Notes under the pieces: model-generated
Seen by the model: only the letters and a program-made list of their open reading frames with translations
Database searches by the model: none
Told to the model about the DNA's origin: nothing
Position numbers and translations under genes: made by a program
Part shown: in pieces, positions 1 through 5,511 of the stretch
Numbering within the stretch: the first letter of the stretch is position 1
How the letters are laid out: every line of letters starts with the position of its first letter
From: Deltaproteobacteria bacterium
GTDB taxonomy: Bacteria > Desulfobacterota > Syntrophia > Syntrophales > UBA2210
Assembly (NCBI GenBank): GCA_016935935.1
Contig: JAFGPZ010000135.1
Location: 1 to 5,511, forward strand
DNA length: 5,511 nucleotides
Reading direction: 5' to 3'

Positions 1-65
1 ACTACGTCTTCAACCACTGGAAATGACGACGCGACATTTTCTTGATCGGCCATTAATCTACCCAT
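1..65 (-). CDS. Possible 5' end of an unidentified leftward gene (partial)
   Basis: On the minus strand an ATG at 65 opens a frame that stays open to the window edge, giving 21 complete codons (MGRLMADQENVASSFPVVED, then V). A second in-frame ATG lies at 53. A GGAAG sequence lies just upstream of the first ATG (about 3 nt from its end), a reasonable ribosome binding site. The gene would follow the terminator of the Crp-family gene in the same direction. The fragment is too short to assign to a family, and an open frame of this length can occur by chance. On the plus strand, a frame ending in YVFNHWK with a stop at 24-26 could instead be the tail of a rightward gene. No function is proposed. 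Confidence 0.3.
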   Translation of the reverse strand, partial: MGRLMADQENVASSFPVVEDV

Positions 66-86
66 TTTCTTCCAAGTTACGTTTTA

Positions 87-360
87 ATTTTCTTTTTTCA
101 GAATAATACGGACAACGCCCAGGCAACTGTCGCATTTTTTTAAACCGATGCGACGCCACATTAAAAATTCCATCAACGAAAGACCCTGGAACAAAACAGC
201 CCGATAACTGTTCCCAGATCTAAACACTCATCTACACTACCAACGAAGACAGCGTTCTGTTACTTTATTCCAATACGGATGCCTTCTTCGGCCACGCTAA
301 CAATGTGTTTTTTATAATAATCAACTCGGTAAAAGTCGAGTCCCTGTGTTGAATCTGTCT
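87..360. other. Intergenic stretch with no supported gene
   Basis: No convincing gene is seen here. Two small stem-loops can be drawn: GTCGCA (129-134) with TGCGAC (149-154), and ACTCG (324-328) with CGAGT (337-341). Neither is followed by a T-run that would make it a clear terminator. A 29-codon minus-strand frame with a CxxC pair ends at 84 and partly overlaps this stretch; it is discussed as a finding because its coding status is doubtful. No tRNA-like or other structured RNA gene was recognised. Confidence 0.5.
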
Positions 361-405
361 AAAAACTCCCGGTAAAGGCAATGAAGGTTTTCACGCCTTT
401 GGAGT
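361..405 (-). terminator. Rho-independent terminator after the Crp-family gene
   Basis: Read leftward, ACTCC+AAAGGC (405-395) pairs with GCCTTT (379-374) and GGAGT (369-365). A 4-nt bulge (373-370) separates the two 3'-side blocks. The loop can fold further as TGAA-AACC-TTCA (393-382). About 15 pairs are possible in all. A run of five T (365-361 on the minus strand) directly follows the stem. The hairpin begins 23 nt after the stop codon of the regulator gene, the usual place for an intrinsic terminator ending the moaC cluster transcript. The T-run is short, so termination may be incomplete. Confidence 0.72.
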
Positions 406-428
406 GATACTTCCTTTTGCTGTGTATA

Positions 429-1115
429 CTACAGGTACGCCCGGCGTTCAAGACGTTCCATATTTAGTATTAAAATTTTATTCTCTCTCATACTAACGAT
501 ACCCTTTTCACGCAATATTCTCAACTCCTTGTTTATACTTTCCCTTGTTGCACCCACCATACTCGCCAGATCACTCTGGTTCAGGTCAAGATCAATAATC
601 ATCTCGCCGTCTTCCATCGGGCAACCATGTTTTTTGATTAATTCAACAAGCCTTCTGGCAAGCCGCCTGGAAATATTAAGGAAATGAGCATCTTTGAGGA
701 GATCGTCAGTCTTTCTCAGACGCATTGAAAGGTAAGAAAGGATTGCATCCATGGCCTCCTCATTCTTTCTCAGGAACAAAAGGAAGTCTTTACGTTTCAA
801 AGCGAGCAACTCTGTCTGTTCCAATGAAACCGCATCAGCAGAGCGGGGCATACCATCGAGTAGCGCCATCTCTCCAAAAAAATCTCCTTCCGAGAATATT
901 GCCGGAGCAACCTCATCACCCATTCGGGACGGCAGGACAATTTTGATACTCCCCTTACGCACTACATAAAAGGCAGTTCCCTTGTCTCCTTTATGAAAAA
1001 GAACCTCCCCCCTTTTCAGTTTTATCCCTTTAAACAAAGCGGCCAGTTTATTTGCATCCTCAGCAGTAAGAGATTTAAACAGATCTATACCCCTTAAGAA
1101 TGCTTGCCTGTTCAT
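429..1115 (-). CDS. Crp/Fnr-family transcriptional regulator, cAMP-type
   Basis: A 228-residue cytoplasmic DNA-binding regulator of usual family length. Residues about 8-125 form the cyclic-nucleotide-binding beta-roll, with KGDKGTAFYVVRKGSIKI at 42-59. The phosphate-binding segment FFGEMALLDGMPRSA (79-93) keeps G81-E82 and R91-S92, equivalent to the residues that bind cAMP in E. coli CRP. A dimerisation helix spans about 110-140. The C-terminal winged helix-turn-helix covers about 146-218, with QSDLASMVGATRESINKELR (180-199) as the helix-turn-helix core. The N-terminal cysteine cluster of oxygen-sensing FNR is absent; only C165 is present. The ATG is three bases after the stop of the preceding membrane protein gene, with GGTGGG just upstream, so translation is probably coupled. 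An intrinsic terminator follows. The ligand and target genes cannot be read from sequence; cAMP is the best inference. Confidence 0.93.
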   Translation of the reverse strand: MNRQAFLRGIDLFKSLTAEDANKLAALFKGIKLKRGEVLFHKGDKGTAFYVVRKGSIKIVLPSRMGDEVAPAIFSEGDFFGEMALLDGMPRSADAVSLEQTELLALKRKDFLLFLRKNEEAMDAILSYLSMRLRKTDDLLKDAHFLNISRRLARRLVELIKKHGCPMEDGEMIIDLDLNQSDLASMVGATRESINKELRILREKGIVSMRENKILILNMERLERRAYL

Positions 1116-1118
1116 TGC

Positions 1119-1640
1119 TCACCCACCACAGGCAAGTTTCAGTACGATAACAGTTACCAGTATGGCAACGGCAATCCATGCTGTCAGAATATCGGCTTTT
1201 CTCACCACCGATTTTCCAATAATTTCCGGGACCGCCGGTTCGACTTTTCTCTCGTCCATATGATCAATAATATCTCGCACAAGGGTAGTAAATTTTTCAT
1301 ATGTATTTGTCAATATGTGAAAACCCCTTGTTGTTGTCAAAAGGAGATAGACCTTACTCCGGATTATCATGGTATCTAAATTAGTAATATCTTCCCATCG
1401 GAGCAACTTTTCTCTGAAAAGTTTCTTTATCCTGATCCCCTTCGCATCCACAAATATCTTTCTATTCGACGATTCAATGCAAAGGTAAAAGAGAGGTATA
1501 AATATAATCACAAGAATAATAGTCTCTGCCGGGAAAGAACTTTTAAAAATGGAAATAATCACGAGGACACAAAGTAAAAGAGTGTCCAGAATGACTGGAA
1601 TTAAAAAGTGTTTTCTTGTCCTGTATTCAGACGCAGACAT
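1119..1640 (-). CDS. Small membrane protein with a PH-like (bPH) region
   Basis: A 173-residue protein of unknown function. Two hydrophobic segments near the N terminus (about 12-32 and 40-56) probably form a hairpin in the membrane. A soluble stretch (about 60-130) follows, with alternating beta-type sequence and the element KKLFREKLLRWEDITNLD (72-89), resembling bacterial PH domains where a conserved W-x-D/E-I follows a basic strand. A charged linker leads to a third hydrophobic segment (about 151-169) and a short tail ending ACGG. I start at the ATG at 1640 because GGGA lies 6 nt upstream; an in-frame TTG at 1652 would add four residues but overlaps that ribosome binding site. It sits 29 nt after moaC and 3 nt before the Crp-family gene, so it is probably co-transcribed with both. 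The bPH assignment is by resemblance only. Confidence 0.8.
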   Translation of the reverse strand: MSASEYRTRKHFLIPVILDTLLLCVLVIISIFKSSFPAETIILVIIFIPLFYLCIESSNRKIFVDAKGIRIKKLFREKLLRWEDITNLDTMIIRSKVYLLLTTTRGFHILTNTYEKFTTLVRDIIDHMDERKVEPAVPEIIGKSVVRKADILTAWIAVAILVTVIVLKLACGG

Positions 1641-1669
1641 TGTGATTCCCAAAGCATTGCAGAGTGTTG

Positions 1670-2149
1670 TTAATCTCTTCTCTCAAATAGACCGCTTCTG
1701 CCGCCGCTTTTTCTCAATAGCTTGATGTCCGTCAGTATCATTTCTCTGTCGGCGGACTTGCACATGTCATATATGGTTAGGGCCGCGACACCAACGGCAG
1801 TTATGGCTTCCATCTCAACACCCGTTCTGCCGATATTCCTGACAGAGGCTTCTATGATTATTTCCCCCCTTGTCCTGTTGGTTGAAAATGTAATGTCAAC
1901 TCCTGTCAGCTCCAGGGGATGGCATAGGGGAATGATATCACAGGTCTTCTTTGCCGCCATAATCCCGGCAATCTTTGCGACACCAAAGACATCACCCTTT
2001 GCCACATTGTTAGATTCGATCGCTTCTATGGTCTCCTTTTTCATCAGGACCTTCCCCATGGCAATGGCCTCACGGATGGTCGGTTCCTTTAGAGTAATAT
2101 CAACCATTCTCGATCTATCCTTTTCGTCCAAGTGGGTAAATTCTGGCAC
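1670..2149 (-). CDS. moaC: Cyclic pyranopterin monophosphate synthase MoaC
   Basis: MoaC acts with the radical-SAM enzyme MoaA in the first step of molybdenum cofactor synthesis, converting the GTP-derived 3',8-cyclo intermediate to cyclic pyranopterin monophosphate in the cytoplasm. The 159-residue length is typical. Family motifs are intact: KGDVFGVAKIAGIMAAKKT (51-69), CDIIPLCHPL (70-79), TGVEMEA (109-115) and ALTIYDMCK (123-131). H77, E112, E114, D128 and K131 fall at the same numbers as the active-site residues of E. coli MoaC, so the enzyme should be active. Translation starts at a GTG at 2149, with AGGTGA (2159-2154) upstream as ribosome binding site; no in-frame ATG fits better. It is the first gene of the leftward cluster. 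No other moa, moe or mob gene is in the window. Confidence 0.97.
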   Translation of the reverse strand: MPEFTHLDEKDRSRMVDITLKEPTIREAIAMGKVLMKKETIEAIESNNVAKGDVFGVAKIAGIMAAKKTCDIIPLCHPLELTGVDITFSTNRTRGEIIIEASVRNIGRTGVEMEAITAVGVAALTIYDMCKSADREMILTDIKLLRKSGGRSGLFERRD

Positions 2150-2242
2150 AACATCACCTATATTTTAATTAATACGCCTGATCGCTTTCCTATATAAGGC
2201 GCTCTCTCTACGACTACCTTATCACCTCTGTCGGGGATATTG

Positions 2243-2271
2243 AGAATACAATGACTCCCTGAACAGGTCAA
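2243..2271 (-). promoter_or_regulatory. Candidate sigma-70 promoter for the moaC cluster
   Basis: On the minus strand TTGACC (2271-2266; five of six bases match the -35 consensus) is followed after 17 nt by TATTCT (2248-2243; four of six match the -10 consensus). Transcription would start near 2236, leaving a leader of roughly 85 nt before the moaC GTG. That leader contains a small inverted repeat, CGCCT (2201-2197) with AGGCG (2179-2175). I do not recognise the long conserved molybdenum-cofactor RNA motif in it; the leader seems too short. Prediction by consensus only. Confidence 0.45.
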
Positions 2272-2329
2272 TAACTACCACAGCCTCACATACCAGTCAA
2301 GACAGACATAGCGGCTGCGGTAAAAAACC

Positions 2330-2358
2330 TTGCCTTTAGAGTCTTTATCCAATAAAAT
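2330..2358 (+). promoter_or_regulatory. Candidate sigma-70 promoter for yifB
   Basis: TTGCCT (2330-2335; four of six match the -35 consensus) and TAAAAT (2353-2358; five of six match the -10 consensus) are separated by exactly 17 nt. Transcription would begin around 2365, about 20 nt before the GTG start of yifB. The short leader contains GGGA (2375-2378), a weak ribosome binding site 7 nt from the start. The position and spacing fit well. Together with the minus-strand candidate this makes the 2150-2385 gap a divergent promoter region. Confidence 0.5.
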
Positions 2359-2385
2359 CAGGCACAAAATTTCTGGGATTATAAA

Positions 2386-3912
2386 GTGATCGTCAAGACA
2401 ATAAGCAGTTCCATCATAGGAATAGATTCCTACCCCATAGATGTCGAGATTGATGTATCGTCAGGCCTACCGCAGTTCTCTACTGTTGGACTGCCTGATA
2501 CTGCGGTAAGGGAAAGCAAAGACCGGATCAAGTCTGCCATAAAGAATTCCGGCTACAGTTTTCCGAAACACCGCGTGACTGTCAATCTTGCTCCGGCAGA
2601 TATCAAAAAAGAGGGCACCAGTTTCGATCTCCCCATCGCCTGTGGTATCCTGGCGGCACAGGGCATTATCGAAAAGAAGAAACTCCTCGATTATATGCTT
2701 CTTGGTGAGCTCTCGCTGGACGGAAGTGTCAAGGCAATCCACGGGGCGCTGTCTGCGGCATTGCGTTCAAAAACATCAGGATTGACCGGTATCATACTTC
2801 CAAGGGAAAATGCGACAGAAGCGGCCATGGTGGAAGGGATAGATGTCATAGCAGTTGACTATCTCCACGATGTGGTGGAATTTTTAAATGATATACGTGT
2901 AATCCATCCACTGGAGGTCTCCGCGTCTGAACTCTATTCGAAAGGCCTTTCCTATCCTTTCGATTTTGATGAGGTAAACGGCCAGGATCAGGCAAAGAGA
3001 TCTCTGGAAGTCGCGGCAGCGGGCGGTCATAATATCATAATGATAGGACCTCCCGGCTCGGGGAAGACAATGCTGGCCCAGCGATTTCTGACAATATTGC
3101 CGGATCTCTCCTTCGAAGAGGCCATTGAGACAACGAAGGTCTATTCTGTCGCCGGACTTCTTGATAAAGAAACGTCATTGCTGGGAGGAAGACCTTTCCG
3201 TTCACCTCATCATTCCATATCTGATGCCGGACTCGTTGGGGGAGGGCATATACCTAAACCTGGTGAAATCAGTCTCGCCCACAACGGTGTCCTCTTCCTC
3301 GATGAACTTCCTGAATTTAAAAGACATGTGCTCGAGGTACTCAGGCAACCCATGGAAGAGGGCAAAGTCACCATCTCTCGAGCATCTGTCACGATAGTCT
3401 ATCCGTCAAGATTTATGCTTGTGGCCGCGATGAATCCTTGTCCCTGCGGCTATTCTACAGACTATCAGAGGACATGCCGGTGCACCTACGCGCAGATAAG
3501 ACAGTACAGAGCTAAAATCTCGGGGCCCTTGCTCGACCGAATCGACATACACATTGAGGTCCCCTCTATACGATACAAAGATTTGACAACAAAAACGAAA
3601 GGCGAAAAGTCAAAGACAATAAAGGAACGCATCATTCGGGCCAAAAGCATACAAAGAGAAAGATTTTCGAGTGAGATACTTAGCAACGCATTAATGTCCA
3701 ATAAACAAATAAAGGAGTTCTGCCAACTGAATGGAGATTCCCTGCGTATGATTGAAATGGCTATGGAAAAACTTGCTCTCAGTGCGAGGGCTTACACGAA
3801 GATTCTGAAGGTGGCAAGGACAATTGCCGATCTTGAAGGTGAAAAAGATATTCACCCATATCATGTTTCTGAAGCTATCCAGTATAGAAGTCTTGATAGA
3901 AAAATGATTTAG
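2386..3912 (+). CDS. yifB: YifB/ComM family AAA+ ATPase (Mg-chelatase-like)
   Basis: A complete 508-residue protein, the usual family length. The N-terminal region (about 1-170) is the ChlI/Lon-protease-like fold, opening with the typical GIDSYPIDVEIDVSSGLPQF (12-31) and VGLPDTAVRESKDRIKSAIK (34-53). The AAA+ Mg-chelatase-type domain (about 190-395) has Walker A GPPGSGKT (221-228), Walker B VLFLDE (302-307) and GPLLDRID (380-387) with a conserved arginine. A CPC...CRC cysteine set (C352, C354, C364, C366) may bind metal. A C-terminal helical domain (about 400-500) follows. In naturally transformable bacteria ComM is a hexameric helicase promoting branch migration during uptake-DNA integration; elsewhere the role is less clear. 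No competence gene is nearby, so the transformation role here is not shown. Start GTG 2386 gives the family's standard N terminus. Despite the Mg-chelatase name, it is not a chlorophyll enzyme. Confidence 0.95.
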   Translation: MIVKTISSSIIGIDSYPIDVEIDVSSGLPQFSTVGLPDTAVRESKDRIKSAIKNSGYSFPKHRVTVNLAPADIKKEGTSFDLPIACGILAAQGIIEKKKLLDYMLLGELSLDGSVKAIHGALSAALRSKTSGLTGIILPRENATEAAMVEGIDVIAVDYLHDVVEFLNDIRVIHPLEVSASELYSKGLSYPFDFDEVNGQDQAKRSLEVAAAGGHNIIMIGPPGSGKTMLAQRFLTILPDLSFEEAIETTKVYSVAGLLDKETSLLGGRPFRSPHHSISDAGLVGGGHIPKPGEISLAHNGVLFLDELPEFKRHVLEVLRQPMEEGKVTISRASVTIVYPSRFMLVAAMNPCPCGYSTDYQRTCRCTYAQIRQYRAKISGPLLDRIDIHIEVPSIRYKDLTTKTKGEKSKTIKERIIRAKSIQRERFSSEILSNALMSNKQIKEFCQLNGDSLRMIEMAMEKLALSARAYTKILKVARTIADLEGEKDIHPYHVSEAIQYRSLDRKMI

Positions 3913-3965
3913 TGCTATGAGAATGCGGCACGTCTCAGAGTTAAATGTAAGGAGAAAAACTGGCG

Positions 3966-5036
3966 ATGGAAATAAAAATCACAAAGATTGCAGCTGAAAA
4001 GATGAAGACAAAACCTGAAGATGATGAAAATCTGGGCTTCGGAAAGATATTCACAGACCACTTTTTCATCATGAAATACAATAGAAAAGACGGATGGAAT
4101 AACGCATCGGTAGAACCGTACAGAGACCTGACATTAGACCCTGCTTCAATGTGCTTTCATTACGCTCAGGAAATCTTTGAGGGACTGAAGGCATACAGAG
4201 GTAAAGATGGTTCCATTTATCTATTCAGGCCTGATGAAAATATAAAAAGAATGAACCAGTCAGCTGAAAGGCTCTGCATGCCTCAAATTGACGCAACGCT
4301 TTTTATGGATGCCTTGAAGAAACTTATCACACTTGAAAAAGACTGGATTCCTCGCAGTAGAGAAACTTCTCTCTACATACGACCAACAATGATTGCAACG
4401 GAAAGGGCTGTAGGCCTTCATGTCTCCAGCGAATATATATTTTTTATTATACTGAGTCCTGTAGGCGCGTACTACCCTCAGGGTTTCAGCCCCACCAAGA
4501 TTTACGTCAGTGAAAAGTATGTGAGAGCGGCGGCAGGCGGTATAGGATACTGTAAGGCTGGGGGCAATTATGCCGCCAGTTTTTATGCCACTGAAGAGGC
4601 AGGCAATATGGGATACACTCAGGTCCTATGGCTCGATTCGAAGGAGAGGAAAAACGTGGAGGAAGTGGGAACAAGCAACATTTTCTTTCTAATAGGGGAT
4701 TCACTTATAACTCCACCCTTATCGGGAAGCATCCTTCCAGGCGTTACTCGAAAGTCAGTTATCGAAATGGCAAAAGCGTGGGGCATTAATGTGCAGGAAA
4801 GAACTCTCTCAATGGATGAAATCCTGAAGGCACACGGCGAAGGAATCCTGAGAGAGTCTTTCGCATCGGGGACGGCAGCCGTAATCTCACCAGTCGGACA
4901 CATATACTATAAAGGCTCTGAATACTGCATCAACGGAGACAAGGCTGGCCCGCTCACTGAAAGATTATACCGCGAAATACTACAGATCCAATATGGAGAA
5001 AAGGAAGATCCTTTCGGCTGGAGGGTTAAGATATAA
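3966..5036 (+). CDS. ilvE: Branched-chain amino acid aminotransferase, type II
   Basis: A PLP-dependent class IV aminotransferase (EC 2.6.1.42) that interconverts leucine, isoleucine and valine with their 2-oxo acids, using 2-oxoglutarate/glutamate, in the cytoplasm. The 356-residue length and the opening LGFGKIFTDHFFIMKY (23-38) mark the longer type II form. Other motifs are FHYAQEIFEGLKAYR (64-78), the PLP lysine K197 in GYCKAGGNYAAS, EVGTSNIFF (233-241; the family often has M where S237 stands), LSGSILPGVTR (252-262) and a DPFGW tail (348-352). All expected key residues are present. It begins 53 nt after yifB and may share its transcript. AAGGAG (3949-3954) lies 11 nt before the ATG, slightly far; an in-frame CTG at 3960 would be 5 nt away but is a rare start. 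A D-amino-acid or aminodeoxychorismate enzyme of the same fold is less likely given the type II motifs. Confidence 0.95.
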   Translation: MEIKITKIAAEKMKTKPEDDENLGFGKIFTDHFFIMKYNRKDGWNNASVEPYRDLTLDPASMCFHYAQEIFEGLKAYRGKDGSIYLFRPDENIKRMNQSAERLCMPQIDATLFMDALKKLITLEKDWIPRSRETSLYIRPTMIATERAVGLHVSSEYIFFIILSPVGAYYPQGFSPTKIYVSEKYVRAAAGGIGYCKAGGNYAASFYATEEAGNMGYTQVLWLDSKERKNVEEVGTSNIFFLIGDSLITPPLSGSILPGVTRKSVIEMAKAWGINVQERTLSMDEILKAHGEGILRESFASGTAAVISPVGHIYYKGSEYCINGDKAGPLTERLYREILQIQYGEKEDPFGWRVKI

Positions 5037-5284
5037 CAAAAAAAAGAAATCCACAGAGCTGTTGACTGGACTGTTGACAACTCTGTTCATAAGTTACGTA
5101 AGTCTCCTTTTCACTGTATTTTATACCGGATTGCTTACGTTTGGGGCAGACACCTAATCACCTGCAATTACAGTTAGTTATGTATTTTATCTTTGTTTTT
5201 AATACCTTAAGTGACGGTTGCCGGTATGCAAATTTTCCTGATGGATTATAAGTGAGTCTTTTCTCAGTCCCGATGAATAACTGT
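5037..5284. other. Non-coding gap between ilvE and lolA with small repeats
   Basis: No gene or strong terminator is seen. Directly after ilvE is an A-tract (5038-5045), then ACAGAG (5053-5058) facing CTCTGT (5081-5086) around two copies of CTGTTGAC (5059-5066 and 5071-5078). Further on, ACGTAAG (5096-5102) faces CTTACGT (5134-5140), and ATACCGG (5123-5129) faces CCGGTAT (5221-5227). The first inverted repeat followed leftward by the T-run complement of the A-tract has the form of a weak minus-strand terminator, but no leftward gene reads into it. No clear -35/-10 pair for the next gene was found; TTATAA at 5246-5251 lacks a well-spaced partner. Confidence 0.45.
5059..5078 (+). repeat. Tandem direct repeat CTGTTGAC, 12-nt period
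   Basis: Two perfect 8-bp copies (5059-5066 and 5071-5078) separated by TGGA, so they repeat with a 12-nt period. They lie within the loop side of the ACAGAG/CTCTGT inverted repeat just after ilvE. Such spacing is roughly one helical turn and could be a protein-binding site, but two short copies may also be chance. Confidence 0.5.
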
Positions 5285-5309
5285 CTCTTCGAAGGATAGG
5301 TTTCGAGAG
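5285..5309 (+). promoter_or_regulatory. Hairpin covering the likely lolA ribosome binding site
   Basis: CTCT (5285-5288) and CGAA (5290-5293) pair with TTCG (5302-5305) and AGAG (5306-5309), giving eight pairs with one bulged T (5289) and an eight-base loop. The only ribosome-binding-like sequence at normal distance from the lolA ATG is GAGAG (5305-5309, 6 nt upstream), and it lies fully in the 3' arm. The other purine-rich element, AAGGA (5292-5296), is too far away at 19 nt. Folding would hide the site and lower translation. The pairing is seen in sequence; a regulatory role is inferred. Confidence 0.45.
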
Positions 5310-5315
5310 TTAACG

Positions 5316-5511
5316 ATGAATAGATCGAAAACAGTATACTGCATACTCATATCGCTCATAGTGGTAATTTTTTCAGTTGATAGTCCCCTGCAGGCAGAAG
5401 AGATCACACTCGACCAACTGATAGAAAATATCCAGATAGCCTATGATGAAACAGAAGATTTTACTGCCGCCTTTACCCAGAAGGCTACTATAAAAACTAT
5501 AAACCAAACGG
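5316..5511 (+). CDS. lolA: LolA-family periplasmic lipoprotein carrier, 5' part
   Basis: The first 65 codons of a gene cut by the window edge. An in-frame stop at 5277-5279 with no earlier ATG makes 5316 the likely start. Residues 1-27 look like a Sec signal peptide: basic N-region (R3, K5), hydrophobic core about 7-21, and a cleavage site after PLQA at A27. The mature start has the family pattern of an amphipathic helix (LDQLIENIQIAYDETE, 32-47) followed by DFTAAFTQKATIKTINQT (48-65), where the F-x-Q strand is typical of LolA and related carriers. LolA takes lipoproteins from the LolCDE complex at the inner membrane across the periplasm to the outer membrane. The short fragment cannot separate true LolA from other outer-membrane lipoprotein-sorting family members. 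Its likely ribosome binding site lies in a hairpin. Confidence 0.8.
   Translation, partial: MNRSKTVYCILISLIVVIFSVDSPLQAEEITLDQLIENIQIAYDETEDFTAAFTQKATIKTINQT

Noticed and set aside
321..350. tRNA-like look of the segment with paired ACTCG and CGAGT
   Set aside because: Only a five-pair stem is present; no acceptor stem, anticodon arm or T-arm of a tRNA can be assembled around it.
1722..2168. 148-codon plus-strand open frame opposite moaC
   Set aside because: It is antisense to moaC, whose catalytic motifs are all intact, and its translation shows no family resemblance.
2150..2236. Molybdenum cofactor riboswitch-like element in the moaC leader
   Set aside because: The predicted leader is under 90 nt with only one small inverted repeat, and I do not see the multi-stem layout expected of that RNA.
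2467..2742. 91-codon minus-strand frame inside yifB
   Set aside because: The yifB frame carries conserved motifs across this stretch; the antisense frame shows none and is a shadow.
2386..3912. Magnesium chelatase subunit for chlorophyll synthesis
   Set aside because: The N-terminal ChlI/Lon-like domain, CPC...CRC cysteines and 508-residue length are those of YifB/ComM; no pigment synthesis gene is nearby.
4619..4903. 94-codon minus-strand frame inside the aminotransferase gene
   Set aside because: It lies opposite intact aminotransferase motifs such as EVGTSN and LPGVTR, with no recognisable product.
5038..5086. Minus-strand terminator formed by the ACAGAG/CTCTGT repeat and the A-tract
   Set aside because: The stem is weak and no leftward gene lies to its right, so it has no transcript to end; kept only as a note in the gap description.
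5180..5251. 23-codon plus-strand frame starting at ATG 5180 before lolA
   Set aside because: No ribosome binding site, no conserved-looking sequence, and A/T-rich non-coding composition.

Overview
This window is ordinary bacterial chromosome with no sign of a mobile element, CRISPR array, RNA gene or phage. It has mid-range GC, leaderless-looking intergenic stretches rich in A/T, and complete genes of normal family length. The right edge enters a LolA-type periplasmic lipoprotein carrier, so the cell very probably has an outer membrane. The mix of a YifB/ComM AAA+ protein, a type II branched-chain aminotransferase, MoaC and a Crp-type regulator would fit a Desulfobacterota (former Deltaproteobacteria) or similar Gram-negative lineage. 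That placement is an inference from gene character and not a measured phylogeny.

Layout. Bases 1-428 hold a rho-independent terminator reading leftward (361-405) and, at the extreme left, what may be the first codons of another leftward gene. Bases 429-2149 form a leftward cluster: moaC (molybdenum cofactor synthesis), then a small three-pass membrane protein with a PH-like region, then a Crp/Fnr regulator keeping the residues associated with cAMP binding. The gaps between genes are 29 and 3 nt and the cluster ends at the terminator, so it is probably one operon. Bases 2150-2385 are a divergent promoter region with a candidate sigma-70 promoter in each direction. Bases 2386-5036 carry two rightward genes, yifB/comM and ilvE-type BCAT, 53 nt apart. 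Bases 5037-5315 are a non-coding, repeat- and hairpin-containing leader ahead of the start of a lolA gene (5316 onward) that runs off the right edge.

How the genes relate. Their functions (molybdopterin synthesis, regulation, DNA processing, branched-chain amino acid transamination, lipoprotein sorting) do not form one pathway. The most suggestive link is the co-transcription of moaC with a membrane PH-like protein and a Crp-family regulator. I looked for an undescribed system and did not find a convincing one. The best leads are the uncharacterised membrane protein and the structured leader of lolA, whose likely ribosome binding site sits inside a hairpin.
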